Origin: SG8-41 sp963802355
Lineage (GTDB): Bacteria > Pseudomonadota > Gammaproteobacteria > Burkholderiales > SG8-41
Length of the DNA stretch: 64,000 nt
Direction: 5' to 3'
Assembly: GCA_963802355.1 (NCBI GenBank)
Contig: CAWDIV010000036.1
Location: forward strand, 712,495-776,494
Shown here: piece by piece, positions 42,383 through 51,515 of the stretch
Position numbering within the stretch: the stretch's first letter is position 1
Layout of the letters: every line of letters starts with the position of its first letter
Program-made: the position numbers and the translations under genes
Notes under the pieces: model-generated
The model's input: only the letters and a program-made list of their open reading frames with translations
Told to the model about the DNA's origin: nothing
The model's database searches: none

Positions 42383-42934
42383 TTAGTTCAGGCCTGAAGC
42401 AGGCTTCGCCGCAAGCGGCCGCTCCCTGCGCAGGGGATCGGTCGCGTTGAGGGCGCCGACGTCGCCGGACAGCTCTCCGCCTTCCTCGATTGTGAGCTTG
42501 CCGTAGCGGATCTTGCCGGTCACTTTCCCGGTGGCGTGGATCACTAGCTGCTTGCGGGCGGTCAAATCGCCCTCGAAGCGCCCGTGGATCTCCGCGATAT
42601 CGATGCCTACCGTGCCGGAGAACACACCTTGCTCCGAGATCTGGATGACGCGGCTGTCCATCGCCGCCTCGACCCGGCCCTCGACCACCAGCGTGTCGCA
42701 GTCGGTGATCTCCGCTCCCTTCAACTTGATGTCCGGACCTACGATCAGCTTGCTGCCCTTGCTTTCACCAGTACGCGCAGGGCTGGGCACGACTTCGGGC
42801 TTGGGCGGCTCGGCTTGGGCAGGGCGAACGGCGGCCCCTTGGATCGGATTCTGCTGCGGATTCGATAGGGGTGTTCTGGGATCTTTGTGCAGCTCTTCTG
42901 GCTTTTTGGAAAAAAGTCCGTCGCGTTGGAACAT
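42383..42934 (-). CDS. Bactofilin (polymer-forming cytoskeletal protein)
   Basis: A 183-residue protein with a basic, proline-rich N-terminal tail (residues 1-60) and the right-handed beta-helix bactofilin core (about 62-165): KLIVGPDIKLKGAEITDCDT, LVVEGRVEAAMDSRVIQISE, GTVGIDIAEIHGRFEGDLTA. Bactofilins self-assemble into filaments that position wall or polysaccharide machinery. The ATG at 42934 with GGGAGGAAG upstream is preferred to an earlier in-frame ATG at 42961. Confidence 0.92.
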   Translation of the reverse strand: MFQRDGLFSKKPEELHKDPRTPLSNPQQNPIQGAAVRPAQAEPPKPEVVPSPARTGESKGSKLIVGPDIKLKGAEITDCDTLVVEGRVEAAMDSRVIQISEQGVFSGTVGIDIAEIHGRFEGDLTARKQLVIHATGKVTGKIRYGKLTIEEGGELSGDVGALNATDPLRRERPLAAKPASGLN

Positions 42935-42961
42935 GGTTCTTCCTCCCGATGAATGATGCAA

Positions 42962-43413
42962 ATCCAGGAAAGCTCTTTAGCAAGCAGCGTGCCATGACGA
43001 GTTTTGTTGCTTATAATCAGTGGCTTCAGTACGCTATGCTACACCGATTTCGAGCTTTTGGGCGGATTACCGTGATATTTGCCCTTTACTGTCGCTGCAT
43101 AACGACGTAAAGCGCGCCGAATTCGAGTAATTGATGGATTTGAGAGAGTGGAAGGTCAATTCGATTCTCGTCGCAAAATCTTAAAACTGCCGCTCGTTGC
43201 GTCGATCGAGCCGGAAAACTGCAACAAATATAATGGCTTCGTAAGTGTCACCGAACCGTAGCCGTCCCTTCATACTGGCCTGTAATCGTTCGTACTTCCG
43301 TAGTTGAACGAACTTCCTGTCGTGTAGTTTTCCGGCGACAACAGTGTCGATTTGCGGCTACAGCCTGCCATGGGATACATGCTCGTCCAGATCCGGGACA
43401 TGATCCTGGGTAC
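42962..43413. other. Intergenic region without recognised gene
   Basis: About 450 bp upstream of the bactofilin gene, lower in GC than its surroundings around 43000-43240. It presumably holds the bactofilin promoter. No gene, RNA or repeat was recognised. Confidence 0.5.
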
Positions 43414-43447
43414 AAAAAAAAAGACGCGGCGGGGATGCCGCCGCGTC
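43414..43447 (-). terminator. Leftward rho-independent terminator
   Basis: A 10-bp stem GACGCGGCGG/CCGCCGCGTC (43423-43432 with 43438-43447) is followed on the minus strand by nine T (43422-43414). It ends the small gene at 43508-43705. Confidence 0.8.
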
Positions 43448-43507
43448 CAGAGAGCCGCCTTGACGCGGCCCGTAACCGGGGGGAGGACCCCGGTGGAGAA
43501 GTCATTT

Positions 43508-43705
43508 TCAGTGTTTGAAACCGGGCTTCAGGAGCACGGCGCCGAGCGACGCAATCCGCTCCTTTACCCAAAACACCGCATCGACGATCGCCTCAGCGTG
43601 CCGGATGGCGGAGGCGGCCCGTTCCCGGTCGCGCTCGCTCATCCGCACTTCCGCGAGTCGCTTATAGATGGCATCATTTACTCTCTTGCGATTAGCTTTT
43701 CTCAT
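43508..43705 (-). CDS. Small basic hypothetical protein
   Basis: A 65-residue highly charged protein (MRKANRKRVNDAIYKRLAEV at the start) with a helical middle part and a hydrophobic tail. AAGGAA precedes ATG 43705 and a strong terminator follows 60 bp after the stop codon, so this is a complete one-gene transcription unit. No family is recognised. Confidence 0.7.
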   Translation of the reverse strand: MRKANRKRVNDAIYKRLAEVRMSERDRERAASAIRHAEAIVDAVFWVKERIASLGAVLLKPGFKH

Positions 43706-43874
43706 GGCATCATTCCTTTCGGTGACTCACCTCACCCTTCATCGGGCTCTAGGTTTGTTACCTATCCTTCTGTTTACGAGTGTAACTATAGACCAGTATA
43801 GGGGGTGATTGTTGCATTGCACCACCTGATATATTATGCCTCCTCGAATTAGATTTCCTAAAATAGATGCAACC

Positions 43875-44873
43875 ATGGCTAACCGTCTCCCCCCCCTTAA
43901 CGCCTTGAAAGCATTCGAAAGTGCAGCGCGGCACCTCAGCGTGAAGCGGGCCGCCGCCGAACTGAATGTCACCCCTGCGGCGGTGAGCCACCAGATCAAG
44001 GCGTTGGAAGGTTATCTTGGCGTGCAACTGTTTTTTCGGCATAACCGTGCGCTCGAGCTGACGGACGCCGCGCGCGCAGCCCTTCCCAAGTTACGCGACG
44101 GCTTCGACAGTCTGGCGCAGGCAGTGCAGCAATTGCGCGCCTACCAAGGTTCGGGTCAGCTCACAGTCAGCGCGGCACCTTCGTTTGCGGCCCGCTGGCT
44201 GATGCCGAGGCTGCACCGGTTCTTCGAAGCGCGTTCGGAAATCGATGTGCGCGTATCCGCGCGCTTGCGCCAACCCGCCGCGGGCGGCCGCAGCGCGGCG
44301 GCGGAGCGCACCACGATCGATGCCTGGCTCGCCGATTCCGACGTGGCGATCCTCTACGGCCGCGGCGACTATCCGGGCTTTCGCGTGGACAAGCTGCTGC
44401 CACTCACTATCACTCCGATCTGCAGCCCCAAGCTCATTATCGATCGCGAGCATCCCCTGTTGTGGCCGCGCGATCTCCAGCACCATCTGTTGCTGCATGA
44501 CGACACCGGCGAGCTTTACGACGGAGTGTCGTTCTGGGAAGTGTGGTTGAAAGCGGCCGGCGTGGCGGGCATCGACGTGACACGGGGCCCGCGTTTCAGC
44601 CATGCGGTGCTGGCGTTCGAAGCGGCGGCAGAGGGACATGGCATCGTCGCCACCATGCCGATACTGGCCGAGGCTGACCTGAACGCGGCGCGGCTCGTGA
44701 CGCCGTTCGCGCTGCGCGTGCCGCTGGAATCCGCTTACTACCTCGTGTGCAGCGAAGCCGTGGCGACTCGACCGTCAGTCGCTGGGTTCAGGGAGTGGCT
44801 GCTGGCGGAAGCTGCCCGCGAGACCGAACAGAACGTCTCAGATAGAGCGTCCCAGATAGAGCGTCCCAGATAG
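43875..44873 (+). CDS. LysR-family transcriptional regulator, GcvA type
   Basis: About 332 residues. The N-terminal winged helix reads RLPPLNALKAFESAARHLSV, KRAAAELNVTPAAVSHQIKA; the effector domain begins GQLTVSAAPSFAARWLMPRL as in GcvA-like regulators. ATG 43875 is preferred to 43836 by homology. The last residues (SDRASQIERPR) and the stop codon are encoded by three copies of CAGATAGAGCGTCC, a repeat that probably replaced the original 3' end. It is convergent with an MFS gene and may control it; this is inference. Confidence 0.9.
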   Translation: MANRLPPLNALKAFESAARHLSVKRAAAELNVTPAAVSHQIKALEGYLGVQLFFRHNRALELTDAARAALPKLRDGFDSLAQAVQQLRAYQGSGQLTVSAAPSFAARWLMPRLHRFFEARSEIDVRVSARLRQPAAGGRSAAAERTTIDAWLADSDVAILYGRGDYPGFRVDKLLPLTITPICSPKLIIDREHPLLWPRDLQHHLLLHDDTGELYDGVSFWEVWLKAAGVAGIDVTRGPRFSHAVLAFEAAAEGHGIVATMPILAEADLNAARLVTPFALRVPLESAYYLVCSEAVATRPSVAGFREWLLAEAARETEQNVSDRASQIERPR

Positions 44874-44885
44874 AGCGTCCTGGAT
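44838..44885. repeat. AGATAGAGCGTCCC tandem microrepeat at the LysR gene end
   Basis: Three to four tandem 14-bp units (CAGATAGAGCGTCC) span the last codons, the stop codon (TAG of AGATAG) and the next dozen bases. The same word in GTGACAGATAGAGC form occurs at 16050-16100. Confidence 0.75.
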
Positions 44886-44938
44886 GCGCATGCAAGCACC
44901 GCTTCACTCGATGCGCCTCATCTGAGACGTCTTTTCAG

Positions 44939-46150
44939 TCAGGCAGGCCTGACTGCAGGCCGTAACACCGGCCGCTCGTTGATCGGAAGGTTGATGAGCG
45001 CCGCGAGTATACCCATCGCAATCGTGAGGAGCCACATGAGCCGGTACGACCCCGTCGTATCGAATAGATAAGCCGCTATCCATACGCCCAGAAAGCTGCC
45101 GACCTGGTGGAACAGGAAAGCGACGCCGGTGAGCGTGGAAAGGTACTTGACGCCGAATATATGGGCGATCAGTCCGGTCGTGACCGGGACCGTGCCCAGC
45201 CACAGGAAACCGATGACGGCTCCGAACAGGTACACCGAAAACGGCGAAACGGGCAGGATGACGAAGACCGCCGTCACCGCGGCGCGCGTGAAATACAGCG
45301 CTGAAAGGACGTACTTCTTGGTATAGCGGTTGCCCAGCCAGCCCCAGAAATAGCTGCCGAAGATGTTGAACAGGCCGATGAGAGCGAGTGCCGTCATGCC
45401 GGTCTCTGGGCTCATGCGCTGGTCGATCAGATACGACGGGAAGTGCACCGAGATGAACATGAGCTGAAAGCCGCACACCAGATAGCCCGAGCACAGCAGC
45501 ACGAAGCCGCTGTGTCCGAATGCCTCGCGCAGCGCTTCGGGTATGGATTGCTTGTGAGAGGTGGCGGCTTGCGCTTTCTTGTCTTCGACCAGCGCGGTAG
45601 AAAGCGGCAGGATCAGTACCACGGTGACTGCGAGGACCAGGAGCGCGTAGTGCCAGCCGATCTGATTAATGAGCACCTGACCGTAGGGCAGCATGATGAA
45701 CTGCCCGAACGATCCCGCGGAGCCCGCGATGCCGAGCGCCAGCGTGCGTTTCTCCGGCGGAAACGCCCGCGCCACCACGCCGTAGACGATGCTGAAGCCG
45801 CTGCACGACAGCCCGACGCCGACCAGCAGGCCCGCACTCAGGCCGAAGGCCAATCCGGTCTCGGAAAAAGCCATGAAAACGAGGCCGAGCGCGTAGAGCA
45901 CGGTGCCGCCCACCAGCACGCGCGCCGCGCCGTACTTGTCGGCGATCATGCCGGTGAATGGCGTTGCGAGACCGTAGAGCAGGTTCTGGACCGCGATCGC
46001 GATCGCGAAGGTTTGCCGGTTCCACCCGAGATCGACGGTCATCGGCTGCATGAACAGGCCGAAGGTGTGGCGCGTGCCGAGCGCGAGCGTCAGGATGACG
46101 CCGCCGCAGATCAACACCGCAAGCGGCGTCCGCCAGTTGGATTGCATCAT
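44939..46150 (-). CDS. MFS transporter, oxalate/formate antiporter-like
   Basis: A 403-residue protein with twelve predicted membrane segments. It begins NWRTPLAVLICGGVILTLAL with GTRHTFGLFMQPMTVDLGWN, and has the MFS loop GMIADKYGAARVLVGG and a second-half LNGxWLGNRYTKK-like loop (WGWLGNRYTKKYVL). The pattern fits the OFA/monocarboxylate branch that moves small organic acids. ATG 46150 (or 46147) is preferred over the upstream GTG-frame. No frame damage. Confidence 0.88.
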   Translation of the reverse strand: MMQSNWRTPLAVLICGGVILTLALGTRHTFGLFMQPMTVDLGWNRQTFAIAIAVQNLLYGLATPFTGMIADKYGAARVLVGGTVLYALGLVFMAFSETGLAFGLSAGLLVGVGLSCSGFSIVYGVVARAFPPEKRTLALGIAGSAGSFGQFIMLPYGQVLINQIGWHYALLVLAVTVVLILPLSTALVEDKKAQAATSHKQSIPEALREAFGHSGFVLLCSGYLVCGFQLMFISVHFPSYLIDQRMSPETGMTALALIGLFNIFGSYFWGWLGNRYTKKYVLSALYFTRAAVTAVFVILPVSPFSVYLFGAVIGFLWLGTVPVTTGLIAHIFGVKYLSTLTGVAFLFHQVGSFLGVWIAAYLFDTTGSYRLMWLLTIAMGILAALINLPINERPVLRPAVRPA

Positions 46151-46307
46151 AAGCCCGGTGGGGAAAGCACGGATTGTATCCGAATGCCCCCATCGCACTC
46201 GATGCACAGTGGCCGCGTGCGACGCCGGTCACAGTTGACGCTTCTGCGCATCACGAAGAAAATACGCCCCTTCCCCGTCTTTGCGGGGTCAACGCAAGTG
46301 TCCGAGT

Positions 46308-46383
46308 GGGTGGCTAGCTCAACTGGTAGAGCAGCGGACTCTTAATCCGTTGGTTCGGGGTTCGAGTCCCCGGCCGCCTACCA
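46308..46383 (+). tRNA. tRNA-Lys (CTT anticodon)
   Basis: A 76-nt cloverleaf: acceptor GGGTGGC/GCCGCCT, D-loop AGCTCAACTGGTAGAGC, anticodon stem-loop GCGGACTCTTAATCCGT with CTT, T-loop GGTTCGAGTCC, and an encoded CCA end. A TTGACG element at 46235 could be its -35 box. Confidence 0.96.
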
Positions 46384-46384
46384 A

Positions 46385-46418
46385 GTTTTCGTCCGGCCCT
46401 TCGTCTCCGGGCGAAAAC
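46385..46418. terminator. Bidirectional hairpin terminator between tRNA-Lys and the desaturase gene
   Basis: The stem GTTTTCG-x-CCGG pairs with CCGG-x-CGAAAAC (46385-46396 with 46407-46418), followed by TAATTTT. It separates the rightward tRNA from the convergent desaturase gene. Confidence 0.65.
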
Positions 46419-46423
46419 TAATT

Positions 46424-47590
46424 TTACGTGTAGCAGCGCAGCCGGCGGCTGAATTCCGGCAGCCCGATGATTCCGCTTGCCTCGCCACGAGCACACCAGT
46501 CCTCGAGCTGATGGGCTAACTGTTCCGTGGACGCGCTCGACCGCCCCCATAGCGCGATCAGTTCCTGGCGCATGGTGTACACGGTTGCCAGCACTCTACT
46601 GATCTTCAGCGCCTGGCTGATCTCAGGGTGCTCAGTGGCGGGTAGGGTGACCGCGTTCAAGTGGAGGAGGCGTCTTACCATCGAGCGGTCCACGCTCACG
46701 GAGCGTGCCTTCAAGTTCTTGATCTCTTCTGCGCAAGCGGCGCTCAGCGATTTTGCGTACTTGGCCATCACTTCGTAGCGATGCGTGATGACCGCCTGAA
46801 CCGTGACCGAATCGCACTTCGTCTTGGCCTTGTCGAGCTTGATCTCGGGTGCAACTTTCTTCACCCGCGCCAGGCCCATATTTTCCATTGCGCGGATATA
46901 GAGCCAGCCGATGTCGAACTCATACCAGCGCTGGGAGAAGCGCGCGGAACTCGGGTAGGCATGATGGTTGTTGTGCAACTCTTCGCCCCCCACCAATATG
47001 CCCCACGGCACGATGTTGGTGCTGGCATCCTGGGGATGGAAGGTGCGGTAGCCCCAGTAGTGTCCGATCCCATTAATCACGCCGGCGGCGAAGAATGGGA
47101 TCCACGCCATCTGCACCGCCCAGATGGCGATGCCGGCGAAACCGAACAGGACGAAATTGATCACGAACAGGGCGCCGATTCCAATCCAGTCGTGAGTGGC
47201 ATAAAGGTTGCGCTCGATCCAATCGTCCGGCGTGCCGCGACCATATTTCTCGCGCGTCTCCTGGTTGCGCGCCTCTCTGCGGTAAAGTTCGGCTCCTTCC
47301 AGGAGCACCTTGCTGATACCTTCAATCTGGGGGCTGTGCGGGTCTTCGTCGGTTTCGCATCTGGCATGATGCTTGCGGTGGATCGCGGTCCAGTTCTTCG
47401 TGATAATCCCGGTAGTGAGCCACAGCCAGAAGCGGAAAAAATGGCTGATAGCGGGATGCAGATCGAGAGCACGATGCGCCTGGCAGCGATGAAGGAAAAT
47501 GGTGACCGCGGCGATTGTGATGTGAGTCAGGACGAGGACGTATAGGACGTAACCCCACCACGGCAGATCGAGAATTCCTGTAAACATCAT
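46424..47590 (-). CDS. Acyl-CoA/acyl-lipid delta-9-type fatty acid desaturase (DesA family)
   Basis: A 388-residue membrane di-iron enzyme that introduces a double bond into fatty acyl chains. Three histidine boxes are visible: HRCQAHRALD, HRKHH and HNNHH, with membrane segments before and between them (WWGYVLYVLVLTHITIAAVT, IGALFVINFVLFGFAGIAIW). The C-terminal 130 residues are hydrophilic and typical of the long betaproteobacterial members. The ATG at 47590 overlaps the stop codon of the response regulator gene (ATGA), so the regulator and desaturase are translationally coupled. Confidence 0.92.
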   Translation of the reverse strand: MMFTGILDLPWWGYVLYVLVLTHITIAAVTIFLHRCQAHRALDLHPAISHFFRFWLWLTTGIITKNWTAIHRKHHARCETDEDPHSPQIEGISKVLLEGAELYRREARNQETREKYGRGTPDDWIERNLYATHDWIGIGALFVINFVLFGFAGIAIWAVQMAWIPFFAAGVINGIGHYWGYRTFHPQDASTNIVPWGILVGGEELHNNHHAYPSSARFSQRWYEFDIGWLYIRAMENMGLARVKKVAPEIKLDKAKTKCDSVTVQAVITHRYEVMAKYAKSLSAACAEEIKNLKARSVSVDRSMVRRLLHLNAVTLPATEHPEISQALKISRVLATVYTMRQELIALWGRSSASTEQLAHQLEDWCARGEASGIIGLPEFSRRLRCYT

Positions 47591-48012
47591 GACACGTCGC
47601 TCGGCTTGAAGCGAAGCGCTGCGCCGATCGCGCGGAGCAGTTCGGCGTCGGAGAATGGCTTGCGGAGCAGTCGCGCGCCACCTGCCTCTTGCACCACCTG
47701 GTCGAGCGCGAGATCGTCCGCCGCAGTCATGAACACCACGGGAATCTTGATGTGCGCAGCGCGCAGGCGAGCTTGCACGTCCAGACCCGAAAGTCCGGGC
47801 ATGTGCATGTCGAGAATCATGCAATCCGGGCGCCGTGCACCGAGGGAGGCGAGAAACGCCTCGCCAGACGGAAATGCGATCACCTCGAAATCGGCCAGCC
47901 GCAGCAGGCGGCAGAGCGCGGTACGCATGCACGCCTCATCATCCACCAGCGCGATGTATGCATAGGGGTGAATCACCAGGCGAACCTCCGGCGAGCGCGA
48001 GTCTCCCTGCAT
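47587..48012 (-). CDS. Single-domain response regulator (FixJ-like receiver)
   Basis: About 141 residues from ATG 48012; a longer frame to 48198 has a low-complexity start unlike receivers. It shows the acidic pair in ALVDDEACMRTALCRLL, the acceptor D in CMILDMHMPGLSG, T in VVFMTAADD and K in LRKPFSDAELL. There is no output domain. Coupling to the desaturase gene suggests a role in membrane-fluidity or redox signalling, or it may be the remaining receiver of a FixJ-type regulator; its kinase is not adjacent. Confidence 0.85.
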   Translation of the reverse strand: MQGDSRSPEVRLVIHPYAYIALVDDEACMRTALCRLLRLADFEVIAFPSGEAFLASLGARRPDCMILDMHMPGLSGLDVQARLRAAHIKIPVVFMTAADDLALDQVVQEAGGARLLRKPFSDAELLRAIGAALRFKPSDVS

Positions 48013-48353
48013 TGGGGAGAATCGTCCCCAGTCCACCTTACCAAGTAGCTGATCGGATTCCTCACTGCGCTTTCTTCCGTTTTGCGAAATTCGTGAGCGC
48101 ATAATGCGGAAATCGAGGATCGCGCGCTTTCCCCGACGCGCCAATCGCTTTGCCTTATGTGCCATACAGGCACTGGGGCAACACAATGAGGTGGTCATGG
48201 CGGCAGCCAGGCGATAGCTCTAACGCAATGCCAGCGAGCTAACCGTTCTGGGGAAGCAAATTGGCGCGAAAGGACAACTGCTTGGCGCGGCGGGTATAGC
48301 GGGTCGCACGTTGCCGCACCGATACTTGACTCGCACACACACAGGAGATGGAA

Positions 48354-48545
48354 ATGAACACCCGCCCAATCACGCTGGACGTTCGCAACGTCGCGCAGCG
48401 CGATCTAAAAATGGCCGTTTTGAACCTCCCGGAACTGGGGGCGCTGATCGAAGAGCATCGCAACAACGAGACTTTCTCCTCGCAGGTCATCGCTGGCGCC
48501 GCACGGCAGGTGCTGGCGGCAAAGCGCGCCATGGGGGAACGGTGA
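48354..48545 (+). CDS. Small hypothetical protein
   Basis: A 63-residue soluble protein (MNTRPITLDVRNVAQRDLKM at the start), with CAGGAG 7 nt before ATG 48354. It contains an amphipathic helix LPELGALIEEHRNNETF. No family is recognised. It is divergent from the response regulator and followed by about 340 bp without a recognised gene (48546-48886). Confidence 0.55.
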   Translation: MNTRPITLDVRNVAQRDLKMAVLNLPELGALIEEHRNNETFSSQVIAGAARQVLAAKRAMGER

Positions 48546-48886
48546 TGAGTTGGCTGATGTTGTTTTCGGCATCCTTGTCGACTCGTGCTGATGAACGAGT
48601 GCCCCGACTACTGGCGCGGACATAGGTTCCGAAATGGAATGCAGCATCTTCAGCCACTCAAGCGGTGAACCGCTTCATACGGTCGAAATGCACGTACTTG
48701 CGCGAGCGTATCGGGCAGCGTGGCGGTCGCTCTTCGCGAGGGATCCGGTTGGCCCTCACGTCGTTGCTTCGCTCGACGTACTGTTTGTGTTCTCGGCAGA
48801 AGGACTTGAGAGCGACAGATAGCGCCCTTGGGGGTCAACTGGCGCTCCTGCTATAGTCGCTCGACTTCCATGACACGCCTGCGCCC

Positions 48887-49901
48887 GTGAAAGACGAAAC
48901 CCTCGCCAGCATGGGCCAGATCCTCTGGCGTTTGATCGAACGTCACGATCTTGCGCCTGAGCCGCTTTTCCGGGCGGCAGGGATCGACCCGGAGATCATC
49001 CACGATCCGTATGCGTACATAGCGCGCCCGAAGAGCGATGCGCTGATGCGGGCGCTGACAGAGCGAATTGCCGATCCCGCATTCGGCTTGCAGGCCGCGC
49101 AATGCTGGCACCCGTCGAATCTGGGCACGCTGGGATACGCCTGGCTCTCCAGCTCAACCCTGCGCACGGGGCTGAAGCGCTTAGTGCGCTACTGGCGCAT
49201 CGTTAATGCAGACGTGGCAGTCAGACTGGATGAGACGCCAGAGGGCGTTGAATTCGTCCACACGCCGCCGGAGCTCGACAGCACTCTCGACGGAATTCGG
49301 GGCGATATCGTGATGGCGATCATCTACGACATGTGCCGGATCTAATTTCGGCCATGCGTTCAGCCCCCGGCGCGTGGCGTTCCGGCATCCGGCGCCTGCC
49401 GATGCAAGCCCATACGGGGCGCTTTTCGGCTGCCCGGTCTCATTCGGCGCGGATGCCAACCGCCTGTTCATAGGCTCTGCCGAAGCCGACCATCCGCTTC
49501 CGACCGGGAACCGCGACCTTGCAGCGGCTCATGACCGCATCCTTGTCGAGCAGCTTGCCCGTTTGGACAAGACGAATGTAGTCGCGCGTTTTCGTGCATC
49601 GCTCCTCGAGCGAATGACTGATGGCGAGTTTTCGGAGGAGGACCTGGCAAGCGATCTGCACATGAGCCGGCGTTCGCTGCAGCGCCGGCTCGCGGAGGCT
49701 GACGCGAGCTACCAGTCCCTCGTGGACGATACGCGGCGGGACATGGCGTTGCGATATATCCAGGATCCCGCCAAATCCGCTACCGACATCACCTTTCTCC
49801 TCGGCTATTCCCAGCAGAGCGCGTTCACGCGGGCCTTCCGAAGGTGGACGGGCATGAGTCCGTCGGAATACCGCTCTAGCAAGTCCTTGGCGAGCGCCTA
49901 A
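48887..49901 (+). CDS. AraC-family transcriptional regulator with arabinose-binding-like N-terminus, one frame change
   Basis: About 338 residues once two frames are joined near 49340. The first frame has the AraC_binding-type N-terminus (PEPLFRAAGIDPEIIHDPYA, LGYAWLSSSTLRTGLKRLVR, DIVMAIIYDMCR); the next frame continues SNFGHAFSPRRVAFRHPAPA with ALFGCPVSFGADANRL and the C-terminal AraC helix-turn-helix pair (SEEDLASDLHMSRRSLQRRL, ATDITFLLGYSQQSAFTRAF, RRWTGMSPSEYR). One indel explains the stop at 49345. The last 130 bp of the gene belong to a 190-bp direct repeat whose second copy lies at 51516. Confidence 0.87.
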
Positions 49902-49960
49902 GTCGCAGAGTTTTCGATTGGCGCGCCTGGGCAAGCGACAGGCGCGTAAAGGCAAGCCCC
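49771..49960 (+). repeat. 190-bp direct repeat, copy 1 (AraC 3' end plus flank)
   Basis: Copy 1 covers the AraC codons for SATDITFLLGYS onward, the stop codon and 58 bp of flank ending GGCGCGTAAAGGCAAGCCC. It aligns without gaps with 51516-51705, with only a handful of substitutions. Confidence 0.9.
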
Positions 49961-50139
49961 ATAAGACGCCTCCTTTGGCGCGTGAGGTAAAGCGATTGGC
50001 GCGCTTTTGATAGCCATAAATCAGAGCTAATCGGAGAATGCTTTCACGGCTTTCACAACTCTTAGAGAACAGCATGAAAGAAACCATGACAGACGACTCC
50101 ACCGGGAAGGACCTACAGCGCGAGTGCGCAGGAGGATCT

Positions 50140-51345
50140 ATGAAGCAACCTCTGCGCGTCTTGATCGTTGACGATTCAGAAGCTGACGCCACCCTGTTGC
50201 TACGCGCCCTGCGCCATGGAGGCTACGAGGTCGACCACGCAGTGGTGGATAATCCGGCTGCCATGCGCGCTGCATTGGAACGCCGGGAATGGAATGTGAT
50301 CACTTCTGACCACGCCATGCCGCAGTTCAGCGCTCCGGCAGCATTGGCGTTGGCCAAGGAACTACGCCCGGAGCTGCCGTTCATCATCGTGTCCGGCGAA
50401 ATTGATCTCAATCTGGCTGTTTCGCTGATGAAAGAGGGCGCACAGGACTACGTCCAGAAAGCGCAGTTGCCCCGCGTGGTTCCGGCGATTGAACGCGTAT
50501 TGCGCGAGGTAGAGATACGCCGTGACCGCCAACAGGCGGAGACTGCGCTAGAAGTTTCGGAAACTCGTTACCGGCGGCTCTTTCAGACGGCCCAGGATGG
50601 AATATTAATTCTCGATTCAGACACAGGTCAGATACTGGACGTGAACCCATTCTTGATAGAGATGCTCGGCTATTCCAAGGAAGAGTTCTTGGGAAAGAAG
50701 TTGTGGGAAATCGGCGCCTTCCTAGACATTGAGGCATCCAAGTCTGCTTTCAAAGAATTGCAGACCAAAGGCTATGTCCGCTATGAAGACCTGCCGCTCC
50801 AAACAAGGATGGGAAAGTCTATCGCCGTGGAGTTTATAAGCAATGTCTACCCTATCGACCATACGAAAGTGGCCCAATGCATCATCCGCGACATTACTGC
50901 GCGCAAGCAAGCTGAGGCGGAAATCCGCAAGCTCAATGCTGAACTGGAGCAACGTGTGCAGGAACGCACCGCCCAGCTCCAAGCTCTCAACGAAGAGCTG
51001 GAGGCCTTCAGCTATTCCGTCTCCCATGATTTGCGTGCGCCCTGCGCTGGATTGCCGGCTTCGCCGAAGCCTTACGAGAAGATCATGCCGACAAGCAGAG
51101 TACCGACAGCTTGCGGCTTCTCCAAACATTGTATGTCCGTGGAACGCATGAATGCTCTCATTGAGGCTCTCTTACAATTGGCTCGCTTTTCGCACAGCGA
51201 ACTCAAGCGACAACAAGTGGACCTGAGTGCCATCGTTCATCGTGTTGCCGCAGAACTGCAACAAGGCCACCCCACTCGCCAGGTCGAATTTGGCATCGCC
51301 GAAGGCATCACGGCCAGCGGCGATGAAAGGTTGCTAGCGTTGTAA
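50140..51345 (+). CDS. Truncated hybrid histidine kinase (receiver-PAS-HisKA), two compensating frame changes
   Basis: ATG 50140 has AGGAGG 4 nt upstream. Receiver (residues 5-125: LIVDDSEADATLLLRALRHG, NVITSDHAMPQ), PAS (about 140-260: RYRRLFQTAQDGILILDSDT, FLIEMLGYSKEEFLG) and HisKA with SYSVSHDLRAP are clear. Between about 51043 and 51134 the protein is out of frame: the neighbouring frame reads LRWIAGFAEALREDHADK as in normal kinases, and the match then returns with VERMNALIEALLQLARFSHS. The frame ends at ASGDERLLAL, where the ATP-binding domain should begin, and the sequence then leads into copy 2 of the AraC repeat. The kinase is therefore cut by a rearrangement. Confidence 0.83.
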   Translation: MKQPLRVLIVDDSEADATLLLRALRHGGYEVDHAVVDNPAAMRAALERREWNVITSDHAMPQFSAPAALALAKELRPELPFIIVSGEIDLNLAVSLMKEGAQDYVQKAQLPRVVPAIERVLREVEIRRDRQQAETALEVSETRYRRLFQTAQDGILILDSDTGQILDVNPFLIEMLGYSKEEFLGKKLWEIGAFLDIEASKSAFKELQTKGYVRYEDLPLQTRMGKSIAVEFISNVYPIDHTKVAQCIIRDITARKQAEAEIRKLNAELEQRVQERTAQLQALNEELEAFSYSVSHDLRAPCAGLPASPKPYEKIMPTSRVPTACGFSKHCMSVERMNALIEALLQLARFSHSELKRQQVDLSAIVHRVAAELQQGHPTRQVEFGIAEGITASGDERLLAL

Positions 51346-51515
51346 GCGCTGCACCCTTCAGGGACGTAGCAGGTCAGACGTTCGTTGCATTTCCTTAGAG
51401 CAGCGGGTTTTCCTACAAAAACACACCGCTAAACGTCTGGATAGCCGCTACTTGGTGTGCTTATCGCCAGAGGTCAATAGGTTGCGCTGGTCCGACCCCG
51501 ATAGGCCTTTCTTCT

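Noticed and set aside
46270..46290. CCCCGTCTTTGCGGGG hairpin as a terminator before tRNA-Lys
   Set aside because: The stem is short, has no T-run, and lies between the likely promoter and the tRNA; it may only be 5' flank structure.
49961..51515. Insertion sequence between the 190-bp repeats
   Set aside because: No transposase or terminal inverted repeats; the content is a kinase, so recombination is more likely than an IS.
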